This document shows positions 37,475 through 51,218 of a stretch of DNA of 64,000 bases, one piece after another. Numbering within the stretch: the stretch's first letter is position 1; the number at the start of each line of letters is the position of its first letter. Both the position numbers and the translations under genes were made by a program. The notes below the pieces were generated by a model. The model saw nothing but the letters and a program-made list of their open reading frames with translations. It was not told where the DNA came from and did not search any database. The stretch spans positions 65,799,144 to 65,863,143 of the forward strand of contig NC_079507.1 in assembly GCF_030052815.1 (NCBI RefSeq), written 5' to 3'. The stretch is from Hevea brasiliensis. Taxonomy: Eukaryota > Streptophyta > Magnoliopsida > Malpighiales > Euphorbiaceae.

Positions 37475-40421
37475 ATTTGGCTATTTTTTAAATCATAAAT
37501 GTTAAAGGTTTTGGTTTTGATTTTGCATTATATTCTAGGTTTGCTGTAGACCTTCTGATTATGATTGGCAGTCTTGTTTCTGTCTTTATTATGAGCTTGG
37601 ATTTGTCATATGATTATTTAAGGTTTTGAAAATCTTGTTGGTTTCTAGTTGGATGCTGAGATTGGTGGTTGGTCTGTGGATGTTTTGATGAGGCTGTTGA
37701 AAATGATGAATGCGTCAAATGATGGAGAGAGTGTTGATACGAACTATAATAATCGTGCATCTTGTTGACATGATAATTAATTAGTGCAACAAACTTGGTT
37801 TTCTGGAGATGCTGCTTATGATCATGAAAGATGTTTCATATCAGCAAGACGAGTCATACTAAAATGAGGATTGTTATCTTTGCAAATTGGTCTAATTGCA
37901 TTGGTCATGTAAGGCAATATAGATGAAACACGAAAGTTCATGTTATTGTATTCATTCCTAGACCTTTTCTTAGCGTTTCAAGTTGCCTACTTCTCTGCCA
38001 AAACAGTTAATGGATATTACTAATAGCTTTGGCAGAGGATGCTTATTTGATTGCTTACTGCCTGTGGTAACTTTGTTGGTCTTGTTTATTGAATCTATAT
38101 GGAGAAGTGGGAAAATGTTTCCTTGCAATTGATGGAAAGTGCATGGTGTCTGCCCTAATGCAAAACTAAGGAAAGGAATATTAAATTAATTGATCATAGA
38201 AAAGTTGGAAAAATGCTCAAAGGGCTTCATTGGATGGTTGCCTATGGTATTGGGTTTATGTTGGGATTGATGATGTGAAAATTAAAAAACTTGAGCACAA
38301 AATGGGCCTCATCTTGTCCTTTGTCATGGTTAATTACTTATAAATCCTATGTGATCCTATCTGTTCAGTAAACCTTATGGGGTGAAATGGATCGTATATT
38401 GTTAACAAGAAGAGTGCTAGATCTGTCATGCTTAGTGACCTAACACAATTGTGGTATAGTGAACTAGTTTTCCTTTCTTCTACTTCCCTTTAACTCTTTC
38501 ATGTCAGCAAATATAATAAATGCTGACTAGCTCAGATCTGACTCAGATCTTTTGGTGCCTTTGGAACTGTAATTGAACCGAATTCCGTTTTATTTCATGC
38601 ATCTTCTCTTCTTTTTTTTTCCCCAATCTAGAGGAGTATCACTAATGTTGCTTCTTGCAAGTTTATTCTTCTTTACTTATGCATTTTTTTTTTCTAAAAT
38701 ACGTCTCAGGACTATATAGACAATGATGTGAATCAAGAGTTTCTGGTTCCTGTTTAATTTTAACACGTGTTCAACATCAACATGTGATATAAGGCACTTG
38801 CATTTGAGACACTTGGAATATTTATCTTAATGGACAGACAGCTAGCTGGTAAGCTAGTGAAGAAATTCAATGTGGATAGGTCATAGATAAAGGATGAGGC
38901 CAATTAGTTGAAACAGGTAATGTGTGGAACATCTTCAAGGATTTCATATGTTAGCATGTTATATTGGCTAAGCACCAAATATAATGTGGTTTGACTGAAA
39001 TATGGAAACAGTACAGCGCATATGAAATGCAATAGATTATGTTGGCAGGTGATTAACATTATAAATTCTTCCAAAATTTACATCGTTAATTGCAATCTGG
39101 TTATTGGACTTTTTTATTAGGTGTTTTTCAATTGTGTTTAGGGTAGTATTTGAGCATTTGACATTTTAGTTTGATTCAAGGTATTGTTCCTTACTTCCTT
39201 AGCATCTCTGTGTAATTTCTTGACTGCTTTTTTTAAGAGTTTGTTTAATGTTGTTGCAACAATTGTTAGATTGTCTGGCTTAGTTAGCTTGTTGATGAAC
39301 ATATCAAAATGTATGCCTGATCTATTGCTCTGGAAAGTGTTCAATCTGTACTCTGCCCATTCTATCTAATACATTTTGATTTAGGGATGTGTGCTGTTTA
39401 TTGCGACCCTCATGCTTCTCAACTCTGGCTGAAAAGGAGATAAATTGTCATATCATTTTTTTTTACTCTTCTTTTGTCTCTCTGATTGTAATATTGTTGT
39501 TTGATGGTGTGTTGTATATGGCAATATTATTTTGACCTGTTCTCCTTGCCTCTTATAAATAATTGAACTGCAATTTGTGTAACAATAAGGTCATGGGAAC
39601 CTAATTTTGTTGAAATCCTTGTCAGAAATGCTGCTTTGGCATTCATATTGGAATTTTTTAAATGTATTTTAGTCATAATGGGCCAATACTCTCCACTCTT
39701 CTCACAAACAAAATAAGAGATTCTGAGCGGAGACGAAGAAAGTAAAAATGAAAAACCAGATGCATAATCTTGGCATTCATAATGGGTTTACATAAACTTG
39801 CATGTTAAATGACATCAATTTTTTCTCATTTGACAGATGCGTAGTCTGAGCATTGGAATCTATGGTTAGCTCCTCTTCATAGCCGGTATGCTGGCTGTTG
39901 CTTGAAATCTCATAGCTTCTTCTTAAAGATCTTTTCCCTTCTTTGCATTTGAGTGTGGAGTGATGTTCTTCCGCTTGTCTTTGCATTTGCTTGTCTTTTT
40001 GTTTTCAGTTTGGATAGCTTTATACTATTCATGCTTTTGCACATAATATTTTCTCATCCATCCATGGCAAACATGTAATTGCTTGTATTTAATGCATTTC
40101 TCCCTATATAGATCCAATTATGCACCTAGGCTGTTTTTTTATCTTATAGATAATGTAGCAGTCGTCAATCGACGGAGATTAGGTGTGGCATGCTAAGAGG
40201 GACACGGTGTTGTTTTGTTGGACTATCTGCAAAATTGAAGGTTGTAGAATGCTCCATATGTTTCTCCCTTGTCAACGGTTCCCATGTATGAAACTAGAGA
40301 GAGCTTGCAGTGATATTTGTGTAGCTGATGAATGTAAGGTTTTCAGATTTTCTGCTATGCCTTTAGAAAAGATGCTTTTACTGGATTGTGATGTACATCA
40401 TTTTTCTCTTGAAGATTGCAT
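37475..40421 (+). other. USP intron/3' region in unit 2
   Basis: No independent ORF is supported. A polypyrimidine-AG (ttttctcatttgacag) at 39821-39836 followed by AT-GCG-TAG is a plausible last-exon acceptor for the USP gene, giving a C-terminal Asp-Ala. The sequence is T-rich, as plant introns are. Confidence 0.45.
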
Positions 40422-42303
40422 CTCTCCAAGTTTATCTGCCGTTTTTAGAAATTTGTTTAACCATTCCTTTTAAAACTGAGGATTGTTTCCATCTGGATGT
40501 TGGGTGTGGAATGGCATGATAGTCTGTTTCACCCCTGCTGCGGCTCCAAAGGGAAACAAAGGTGCAAATTACTTGCTAACAACTTTCTTAAGTAATTTTG
40601 GTTATTATGGTTAGTCAATGGCTTTACACTTGAATAATTATAGTTTTTCATTCTATGCTAGTCTTTAACATTTTAGTTTACACTCAAAAAGTTTCTGAAA
40701 TTTAAAATTTTAATAATGTTTTTTACTCAAAATTTAAATAGCAAAAAATTTTTGTAACTTGTGAAATAGAAATAATTGAAATGTATAATATATCCAATTT
40801 TTTTTTTCTGGGTTTTAATATTGCCAATTAGCTTATAGGGGATGTGCTTCAAGGTGAATTATATTTTACATATTGAACAGGAAGAAAATTTATGAAAATA
40901 TTATTTAAGTTCCTGGAGTGGTAAATTTCTTTTAAATGTGATGTTAATATTGATATTGATATTAAAATAATTAAATACAATTAATAAATAAAAAATAAAC
41001 AAAATAAAATTTTGAAATTCAGTGGTTTTCTTCCACTTCGGAAGTGTGATTGTTTAGTTAAAAGATGGGAGAGAGGGGATATTACTTTTTATGTACATTG
41101 GGAGTATTTTATAATTTCTTGGCTAAAGAATTAAAACATAGCAATGCAAAATATTCAAAATCAATAGCTATAAGCAGTCGGAAAAAAATAGTGGCTGGGT
41201 AAGCCAGCAAAGCAATGTTCCGGAGCAAACATCCTTTATTTTTGAGTCTTTGACGTGTTTTGATAGAGTTCGTTGGAGTACCTCTTTGCATATTTGAATT
41301 AGCTGGTGATCAGAAGCAATAATGAATTTTGATTCAGTTTTAATAAATTTTCTAATGTTCAAAAGAAATAAATCAATAAAAAATTTAAATCTTAATATTT
41401 ACTCTCTATCCTAACATGTAAATTACTTGTTTATAACATCAAATAAAATAAACTAAACAGATATCTTAAGCTTATCAATACTTGCTTTTCTTATAAATAA
41501 AATTACTTTATGATAAAATTCAAAATTATTATTTGTATGAGACGACAATTGATTGTGTGTTGAAATTGATTTTTTTTTTCAAAAAAAGAAAATAAATTCT
41601 CTAATAATTCATACTGATGCATAGCTTATTTAATCAAATGTTAAATTAGTTAATAGATTATACACCAATTCTAAATTTAATTGAGTGATGTGATCATATT
41701 ATAATGGTAACATTTTAGAAAGAATTCTTGTATTACATGTAGACAAGACAATGTGAATGATGGCTTCTCTAAGAAGAGGCTTCATTCAACAAAATGGATT
41801 GAGCCGAATCCTTCACATAAACATCACCATCTGATTATCAAGTAATGCCGCTTTTCAACTTACCAATTATTCATCCCTACCATCTCGAGGGTGGCCTCTG
41901 TCTCATAATCCGATCCAATTTTTTAATTTTTTAAATACATGTTAAATTTATATTAGAATAAATTTAATTATCATTAAATTAAATATTTATATGAAAATAT
42001 GTATAGAACTAATTAAATTATATATATAAAGTGCATGAATGTATGTATAAAAATTTAATCTAACGATGGATACACTCATTTTCATAGAAGTTCTAATTCT
42101 CTATAAATAATTTTTTTTTTTACAAAAGTTAGAACTAAAATTGAACCCTTTAGTTCCGCGATCATGATTATTCCATTCTTAATTTCAATTTTTTTATTCT
42201 CAAAATTAAAACTATATTTTTTTATGTAGAATACTATATATTATAATTCAATAGATTTTTCCATTAATAAAATAAATTTAATTTTTATAATATCTTTTTT
42301 TTT
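40422..42303. other. AT-rich intergenic stretch
   Basis: Single-copy-looking sequence between the duplicated block and the LTR cluster. I see no ORF, RNA gene or terminal repeats. It ends in a T run (42292-42304) that was the target of the outer LTR insertion. Confidence 0.4.
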
Positions 42304-42486
42304 TGTCACGATCCGATTCTACGGGCCGAATCGACACTACGACCTGGATCAGCATAAAGTTCTCGAGGCCCGTAGTAAATCTTATTGTTCCAAAATCCAT
42401 GACTAGAGCCAAAAACTGAGGCTCAATATGTGAATAAAATATAATAGAATATTACATTTTACTCGGGTCAACCCATCCCGAGAACC

Positions 42487-43408
42487 TGTAACACCCCAAA
42501 TTTTATTATTTATGAGTATTTTTGATATTTTAATTTTATTTAAATTTTAGGAATTTTTTTGAGATTTTAAAATATAAACTTTGATGATTTTTAAAAATTA
42601 ATTTAAAGACCACGTGGCAAAACTAAAAATATATTTGATTTTCGAAGTTTTCTGAAATTTTTCCCTCTCTTTTCTCTTTCTTTTCTCTCTCCAAGATTTG
42701 CATTAAATGAGCAGTGCTTAAATAGGATTAAAAATCCATAAAATATAGAAAATTACGATTCTTTAAAGTTTTATAATTTTTAGAGCTTGTTTGATCAATA
42801 ATAAGGACTAAATTGAAATTTTGTGTATTGTGATGGATGATTGATTTTCTTTTTCTTTATTTGTATTATTAAATAAATGTAATATGATTGAGTAAAATAT
42901 TAATTTTAATTGTAATTTCGATATTATAATATGTTTATCATGCACATGCATCACTTATATGAATATATTTATTTAGTTAAACTATAGTCACGATTTATGT
43001 TGCATTATGCCATGGATGTTGTTGTGGTAATTATATGTTATGATTGATACTACAGGTGTGTGAGTGCTCCAAATTACCTTTTGATGTTATGATGTGAAAA
43101 TGTTGTGTATGTTGCATTTCACTTAGTTATAGAGATTATAGTTAAGATTGATATTTTACGAGGATATTTTGTTAGGTTAACCTACTTTTCTACCTGTTGT
43201 TTATCAATATTGTGTAATTTTAATTACTCGATTTATTTGAATTAATATTTTTATCATGTTGGAAAACTTAAATATGTTATGCATGTTAATGGATTGTATT
43301 TATTTTATGTTGATGAGTATGTGGAGGAATTGAGTATTTATTGTGTTTACAGTCGGGTGAGTCAAAGAAATTGGGCCTAAATGGGCCTTAGAGTTGGGTT
43401 AATGAATA
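42487..43408 (+). repeat. 5' LTR of the nested gypsy element (deleted)
   Basis: Shares long near-identical blocks with the 3' LTR (e.g. gtttatcaatattgtgtaat and tgggccttagagttgggtta), but many 20-60 base segments present in the 3' LTR are absent. It is about 920 bases against 1559. Its 3' limit is uncertain, because the terminal GGTCGTGACA and a primer-binding site are not visible. Confidence 0.7.
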
Positions 43409-45648
43409 GTAAAAGTTGTCTAAAGTGTTGGGAAAAGTCTAATAGGAGTCACATGCGGAAAAATAGGGTCCATATTCATATATTGTGTATAAATATGAGT
43501 CTAGAATTTTGTGGGCTAGGTCCCATGGACGAACCATCGATATGATGGCCAAAGATATGGTCCACCGAAGATTGATAGAATGTAGCAATGGATGAATGAG
43601 AGACTATGAAGGTGAAAAGATTCTTTTGATGTGGTGGTTGATCGAGCGCACAGATTGAGATTAGCAAGAGGACATTCGGACCTTGTTTGAAAATGTTCCT
43701 CATTTGTCTCCGTGTTTGCCATGAGGTTGGGTAGAAACCCTACAACTTTAGAGTGCCCTTTAGTGACAACATAGAAGTAGACATGGTATTATGGTAGTGG
43801 ATGGAAAGATCCTCATGTAATCATGGGGATGAACAAAAGGTGTATTTCCACATACCGTGTGGAAGAGTTTAGTTTTGATGGTGGCGTGGCTCCATATAAT
43901 TTGAATTAGTGCTAGAAAAATGTTGAGGCGTGGATGCCAAGGGTATTTGGCATTAGTGAGAGATACAATGGAAAATGTTAGAATTTATGGATGTCTTCGC
44001 ATTGATGTTATATATCCATGCCACGATGGCACCAGAGAATTGAAAGAGTTGAAGGAGCAAGCTTTTGGACAAGGGTTTCAGCACTTCACTTTATTTGTGA
44101 GAAAGAAGGATGGGTCATTGAGGTTGTGTATCGACTGACAGACGGTGAACAAGGTGAAGAACAAGTATCCACTTCGATCGATGATTTGTTTGATAGCTAG
44201 ATTCTTTTCAAGATATACCATCAATTGAGAATCGGGAATGAGACAAGATATGGTCATTATGAGTTCTTGGTGATGTCTTTTGGACTCACTAATGCACCGA
44301 CCTTCATGGACTTGATGTGTTCAAGCCATTTTATTCATAGATGACATTAGGAAGAACACGTGTGGCACTTGAGGATGGTGTTGAAATGTGAATTTTGGCT
44401 AGAAAGCATCTCATTCTTGGGACACGTGGTTTAGTGGATCCCAAGAAAAAGATTTCTAACTAAGTTGACCAGAAGAATGTTCCATTCATTTGGACAAATG
44501 ATCGTGAGGTGAGTTTAGTGGTGAAGGATAGTTGGCCTAGGTGTGTTTTGATGCAGAATGGAAAGGTAGTGGCTTATGCTACCCATGATTTGGAAATGGT
44601 AGTCTTTGCACTTAAAAAGATATACACCGACCACAAGAGTTTAAAGTACATCTTCCAACAGAGGATTTAAACTTGAGACAGAGGAGATGGATGGAGCTGA
44701 CTATGATTGCACCATCGGAAGGCCAATGTTGTGGCAGATGCCTAAAATCTTCCGGCGCACATTTGTCAGAGAAAAGACCATTGATTGAAGTACATGAGTT
44801 GATGGATCAAGGTCTAATCCTAGATCTTGATGAGGGTATTGTTGGCTCACTTTGAGTTAGAGTTTCCCCACGAGAGACCAACAATTGATGAAGATCATAG
44901 AGAAGGTGGTGAGTTTGGATTTGCCAATGATGGCGCCTAGTGCAAGGTTCTAGGATATGTGGATGTGGACAATCTGAGAAATGAAATCATGCAAGAGGCA
45001 CACTACACACTTAGTTCCACCAAGATGTACCATGATGTGAAAGATAGCTATTGGTGGAATGGCATGAAGAGAGACATCGCAGACTTTGTGTCCAAGTGCT
45101 TGACTTGTCGAAGGTGAAGTTTGAACACTGGAAGTGGGAAATGATCACTATGGATTTTGTATATGACTCGATATGGGTAATTGAAGACTACATACTGTGG
45201 CACAAGATGGCATGGAGTTCCGCCCATAAAAGACATGCTTCGCATGAGTGTCTTGGATTTTGTTGGCACCCTATGAGGCATTATATGGAAGAAAGTGTAG
45301 GTCTCGTGCATGATGGTAGTTCCTTTATGTATTCTGAAGGTTTCTCCAATGAAGGAAGTCATGAGATTTGGAAAGAAGGGCAAGTTGGCACCTCGGTATA
45401 TCGGACCTTAGCTACCACCCAACCTTTCTCACGTTCATCGTGTTTCACATCTCCATGCTCGGAAATACATTCTGATCCTTCTCATGTATTAGGATGTGAT
45501 AGAGCTAAAAGAGAACTTGACATTTGAGGAGCAGCCATAGTGGACTACCAAGGAGATCCAAGCAGATCCCTATGGTTAAGGTTTTGTGGAGGAAGAGTGC
45601 ATTACTTGTTCAATGCATAATCATGTGTTTTATTTGTGTAAAAAAGAA

Positions 45649-47207
45649 TGTAACACCCCAAATTTTATTATTTATGAGTATTTTTGATATTTTAATTTTA
45701 TTTAAATTTTAGGAATTTTTTGAGATTTTTCTGATTTTAAAAAAAATATAAACTTTGATGATTTTTAAAAATTAATTTAAAGACCACGTGGCAAGACTAA
45801 AAATATATTTGGAGTCATTTTAATTTTTGAATTTTTGGACCTCGTTCCGGCGCAGTAAAAATTCAAAATTTTGTATCGAATCAAACCGGCTCCCTTTCCT
45901 TTTTCTTCTCGTCGTCCCTCTCTTTTCTCTTTCTTTTCTCTCTCCTCCGGTCTTGTGTCTAAAATCATCTAGAGCTTTCCATAGACACCAAAATCCATTG
46001 AAGATTTTAGCCCATTGACATAAATTTGGAACCGCAGGTGTAATTTTGAGCATTAAATGAGCTTAGAAAATGAAAAATTTATGAGGTATCCTCGATTAAA
46101 AGTCTAACCTAGTTTTTACGTAATTTTCTAGTACTTAAATAGGATTAAAAATCCATAAAATATTCGTGGTAGCTTAGAAAATTACGATTCTTTTGCAATA
46201 GCTTAGTAATATTGCTAAGGACCAAAGTTTTATAATTTTTAGAGCTTGTTTGGGCGTTTTTGCAAAAATGATCAATAATAAGGACTAAATTGAAATTTTA
46301 TTGTGATGGATGATTGATTTGATGGGTGATATGATTGGATGTATGGATTGTGAGTATAGAAGTGCAATTGGTCTTTTCTTTATTTGTATTGAGTCGATTG
46401 TATTAAATAAATGTAATATGATTGTTTCTTCCTCCGCCCACGGTAATTTGTCAAGTCCGTGAGTAAAATATTAATTTTAATTGTAATTTCGATATTATTA
46501 TATGTTCAAGATGCCCATGCATCACTTATATGCATATATTTATTTAGTTAAACTCTAGGCACGATTTATGTTGCATTCATAATAATATGCCATGGATGTT
46601 GTTGTGGTAATTTGGTGATGTGGTGTGGACTATGGATAGGACCTCGATTTGGTTATTAAGTGGAAGTCCGAGCTTGAGTAATTCGGCACCAAAGTTGGAT
46701 TTAAGAGAATATGTTATGATTGATACTACAGGTGTGTGAGTGCTCCAAATTACCTTTTGATGTTATGATGTGAAAATGTTGTGTATGTTGCATTTCACTT
46801 GCATTAGTTATAGTTATAGAGATTATAGTTAAGATTGATATTTTACTTCAAAAATTTAGGATATTTAGTTGTTTATCAATATTGTGTAATTTTAATTACT
46901 CCTAGAATTTCATTTATTTGAATTTAATATTTTTATCATGTTGGACTGTAAACTTAAATATGTTATGCATGTTGATGGATTGGATGAGGAGCTCCCATTT
47001 ATTTTATGTTGATGAGTATGTGGAGGGTGAAGGCTCCCCAATTGAGTATTTATTGTGTTTAGCGGCTCGTGAGTCAAAATGGAAAGTCCATTTTTGTTTT
47101 CTTGAAATTGGGCCCAAATGGGCCTTAGAGTTGGGTTAATGAATAGTTAAGGCTTACTACGGGCCTCGGGGCTTTAGGTCCTAGTGCCCATAGGTTGGGT
47201 CGTGACA
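45649..47207 (+). repeat. 3' LTR of the nested gypsy element
   Basis: A complete-looking LTR of 1559 bases from TGTAACACCCC to CGTGACA, preceded by a purine-rich aaaaaagaa that may be the polypurine tract. The retained blocks are almost identical to the 5' LTR. Confidence 0.8.
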
Positions 47208-49136
47208 GAACCATTAAAAAACTAAAGTCAGGGAAGCCCAGCTCAACTCTTATGCCACCATTTGTAAATATTTTAAATATCATAAAAATTTGCATTTAAT
47301 AAAATACCAAAACTTAAATTTATATAGTACTTAATAAGATTATTACTACTGCTAATACATGTTGAGTTTTAGATTATAAATTTTAAAAATAATAATACAA
47401 ATAAATAACTGCTAATAAACCTGTGAGAAAGGAAGCAGATTATTCTGAAAAAGAACTCCTCCCGTAGCTTGAAAAAATATGGTGAACAGGAGTGAGCATT
47501 CGACCAATAGAGTAAGATATTGATTTTAAATATAATTTCAATAACTATCTAAAGTTAATGCATCTCTAAAAATGAAATGCAGCATATATCATCACATTCA
47601 ACCAAGTTCAAATAATATTCGCGCAAAAAATAATTTGGAGCACTCACACACCCGTGTATCACATCAATCATATATATATATGGAAGCCGATCTCCTACAT
47701 AGCTCTCTTAATTTCAACCTTTACCAGCGAGATCAACTTGAGCCGGACTTTCTTTTAATAATCCAAATGCAGGGGTCAATGAGATTAACTCAAAGCCGTA
47801 CTCACCCCGACTTTCACAAAAAGGACCGAGCCCCAAGCGAGACTAGCTCAAGCCAATTTGTCTGTCCTACCCATATCCATTACACTATACCACACGCACG
47901 CCAACACATGCACACAGCTCCAAATTACTCTAAGGTGACATCCACATCCATTTTTGCAAATAAGAAAATGCAACATAAAGCGTGCCTAATATTTAGCTAC
48001 ATACATATATTTATATGTGATGCATAAGCATGCCTTGAATATATAATAATATTGAAATTATAAATAAAATTAATATCTATTCACAAATTAACTACAGGTC
48101 ACTGCGGTGACTGGGCGGAGGAAGAAAGCTGACCCGACTCACCTAAACATTATATCAAAAATTTTATCAATATTTATTTAAAACAAAACTTTAAAAAGTC
48201 AAAGGACAGCCTAAGTTTTACCGAAAATCCTGCAGAGTTCCCCCTATACCTAAGACTTACCAACCTACAAAGTAGTCCAAATAATACTTCAAATATCACA
48301 AACCTCAAGCTCACATATTAGCAACATCATATGGCCTCTCCTGGGCTCTTCAAACCAGACCAAACTCATACAATCCGATAATTTAATTATAAGGTTTAAA
48401 ACTGATATTTTTCAAAAACCATCCAAACTAACTTTAAAAATTCTATAAACTTGCCCTATAGTCCTTCACAATATTATAAGGCTGTTGCAAAAGGAATCAT
48501 AATTTTTTGATCACCCACGAATATTTTATGAATTTTATTATAAACCCGATATTAAGCAAAAATTGAGCAACTTGGAGTTCGAGTTTACCCTTGCCAAATT
48601 TGACACTTGGAACGTATCCGAAACTTCTGAAAATGCTAGGATCGACTATAAACACGACCCATTTCCGGAACAACCCACCGGACACCCAGACCGGGTCAAA
48701 AACTCAGTCTCGAGGCCAATGAGCTATCACCTATCCGATCGCACCTAAATTAAGCTAAAAAATTATTAATAATTATCATAAAATTATTTTTAATTTTTAA
48801 AAATCTAAAAAGTTATTTGGACCTTCCGATGATCGTCTTTTTCAAATGTTTTTCGATCGGAGCAGGGCTGGTCCCATCTTAAAGATTTCATTGCCTTGAG
48901 TCCACCGGTGGTCTCGGATTTCCGATCCAACAATCGAATCGCCGGAAAAGTGGTCGAAAATTGGTGAAACCCATTTGATTTTTCCCCAACTTTCCCTCAC
49001 CGGATTTTCTCTCTTCGGCCACCATTGGAGGCGCGGCTGGTCGAAAATGAAAGCTGGCTGTGTGAGGAAGCCATAGCCACCCAAGGCCAGAAGTGTGGTC
49101 ACCAAAAACGGCCACCAAAGTGGGCACGTTGCGCGG

Positions 49137-49180
<44 letters not shown>

Positions 49181-49871
49181 GTTTCTCCTCTCTCGCAGCC
49201 CATTGTTGCTGCTGGCCGGTGCCTGGAGGTTGTCTACAGGTGGGAGAGGCTCACCGGGGTCTCATCGGCTCTGGTGTTGGTCAGTCAAAGGTGACACGAG
49301 GGGGAGAAAGTGAGGGGGAGAGAGTGACACGGAGAGAGAGAGAGAGGGGGGAGTTTTCTGGGTTTTTTTTATATTATATAATAATATAAACTTAAAATAT
49401 CTCATCTCTAAAATAATATAAAATTAACTCAAATAACTATAAATAAAATACAATTAAAATTTTCATTTAATATATTTAACTAAATGAAATAATTAAACTA
49501 AATTTAATTTAATATAATAATAAATAAGGCCTTTAAATTTAGTCTTGATATGAAATAACAAAAAAATAATAATAATAATAATAATAATCATCATCAAGTT
49601 AGTAACAATTTCATCAACCCCAAAAGATCAAGATTAAAAATAATGAAATAATATGATTTGATAATTGATTTATCATAAATTTATAAAATCAACTATTTCA
49701 ATTAAAAATTTGACTATTAAATAATTTATTAAATATGTTTAAAAGTAATATTAAAACATAAAAATGGAAGTTTTACAATAATAATAAAAAATTATAATTA
49801 ATATTAAAAATAATATTAAAATATTATATATAAAAATATAAAATTTATATTTTAAAATTAGGGTTATTACA

Positions 49872-51218
49872 TTTTTTATTTCAATTCTTTATGATTCAAT
49901 TTCGGAGAACCATAAATCATATACACCTAACTAAAACTCATAATTTCAAGAGGAGAAAAAATTGGTCAAATTATTCATCCAATTCCAATGACTCACAAGT
50001 TCCAAACAACTTGACAGTTGACATTTTCTTAAGAAAGAAACACAGTGGACTTCCAACGGTGGCCAATGTTTCAACATTTTATTTCATCCACACAAATATT
50101 ACTCGTATTCTTGTCATCGTTTGGACCTCAATTCTCGACAGGTTCCACCGGATGAGTTCATTAGATCATATCAACTTATCTGAACTGTAGTTTTTTTTTT
50201 TTTAATTGACATTTAATTAATCTTTTGGACCTTCCCAAGATGCTTAATCGATGAACAAACAATAATGGAGGAGCCCAATCCCTCGCTTTTTCCTTGATCA
50301 TTTGGTTGTTTGATCTTATCAAAGCAACCCTACATAATAATTCTCATTCAATTTTATACCCAACAGGAAAAAAAAATCTTCCATAACAGTGAAGTGAAAA
50401 TAAGAAATCAGATTAAAGCAGCCTAAAATATCATAACAAGAGAGGAGAGAAAAAAAATTAAATAAAGAAATGAAGTCCTACCAGAAGCACATGGAGTAAC
50501 GCAAGTGGACATCTTTTCAGCAATATTTTATACTAAATTTCAGTGGGGTTTTGTTTTCTATCAACCATACACTCCATTTCCATGTCCATTGCGTGCTGCC
50601 ACGAAAACCACATATTCTTAAAACCTAAAAATTTTGGTCCATTCAGTAACTCCCATCCTCCTCACACGTTTACTACTCCCCCTATGGCTTACATTCGTCC
50701 CACCCACATAACTATACAATGCCACACATAGTTTGTTTTTTTCATTCAAATATGGCAACTATGACATAGTGTGGATTATACCATTCCATATGTGTCAAAG
50801 CTACAACATATTCGCATTTTGTGGTGCAAGTGAAATTAGCATTTGGTTATATAGGCCCTCATGGCCTTTATTGCTTTGACACATGCCATTCCCATTACAA
50901 CTTCTTGAGAAGATGCAGAGTCATGCTTTCTCAATGCATTGCACACAATTTAGATATTAATAGCTTTAAAAAATAAACTGAGAATTTTTTCAATGTTCCA
51001 AAAATGTAGTAGAACGCATTCACGCGATATCAACCAGATACCCTCTCAGTTACACACGATTTCACACAAAGATAGTGTATTTATAAAAGGAAAAATAACA
51101 ACTTGGATTAGCTTATAATAATAGCAAAACGAATACTAATTAATACCAGCATTACTTAAAACTAATCACGAAATGCATGATTATCAAATGGGGAAACAAA
51201 GAGTTAGTTGGATTGAAA
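49872..51218. other. Region downstream of the BBX gene, no gene seen
   Basis: Mixed AT-rich sequence between the solo LTR and the BBX stop codon. The ORFs here are short and featureless. The last few hundred bases presumably include the BBX 3' UTR. Confidence 0.4.

Larger units (their letters stand above)
30940..40421 (+). repeat. Tandem duplication unit 2 (intact copy)
   Basis: A direct repeat of unit 1 carrying the intact SPL/NZZ gene, an intact tRNA-Ser and an intact USP gene. Its right limit is near 40421, where unit 1 and unit 2 sequences part after cttgaagattgcat. About 1.9 kb of AT-rich sequence follows before the next transposon. Confidence 0.92.
42487..47207 (+). mobile_element. Degraded Ty3/gypsy LTR retrotransposon, nested
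   Basis: It begins TGTAACACCCC and ends GGTCGTGACA, flanked by the 5-bp direct repeat GAACC (42482-42486 and 47208-47212). The pol order RT - RNase H - integrase marks it as Ty3/gypsy. RT remnants: [40 protein letters not shown] (43950-44280). RNase [12 protein letters not shown] (44622-44655) and the KANVVAD region (44723-44745). Integrase: DFVSKCLTC then EHWKWEMITMDFV (about 45081-45163). The C-terminal part (HISMLGKYI, ELKENLTFEEQP) lies at 45438-45540. Every domain is broken by stops and short deletions, so it cannot encode a working polyprotein. Confidence 0.88.
42304..49871 (-). mobile_element. Solo LTR of a Ty3/gypsy-like element, minus orientation, split by a nested insertion
   Basis: On the minus strand this begins TGTAATAACCCTAATTTT at 49871 and ends AATCGGATCGTGACA at 42304, a TG...CA LTR. 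Flanking T runs are compatible with a TTTTT target-site duplication (42299-42303 and 49872-49876), which is weak because it is low complexity. Removing the inner element (42487-47207) and its duplicated GAACC leaves about 2.84 kb, with no gag-pol coding, so it is a solo LTR. It contains a (CT)n tract at 49139-49176. ORFs inside it (e.g. 47572-48027) have no family features. Confidence 0.75.

Noticed and set aside
47572..48027. 151-residue ORF
   Set aside because: It lies inside the solo LTR, with no recognised domain and composition like LTR non-coding sequence.
49093..49389. Ser/Leu-repeat ORFs over the CT run
   Set aside because: Translation of a (CT)n microsatellite in all frames; not a protein.
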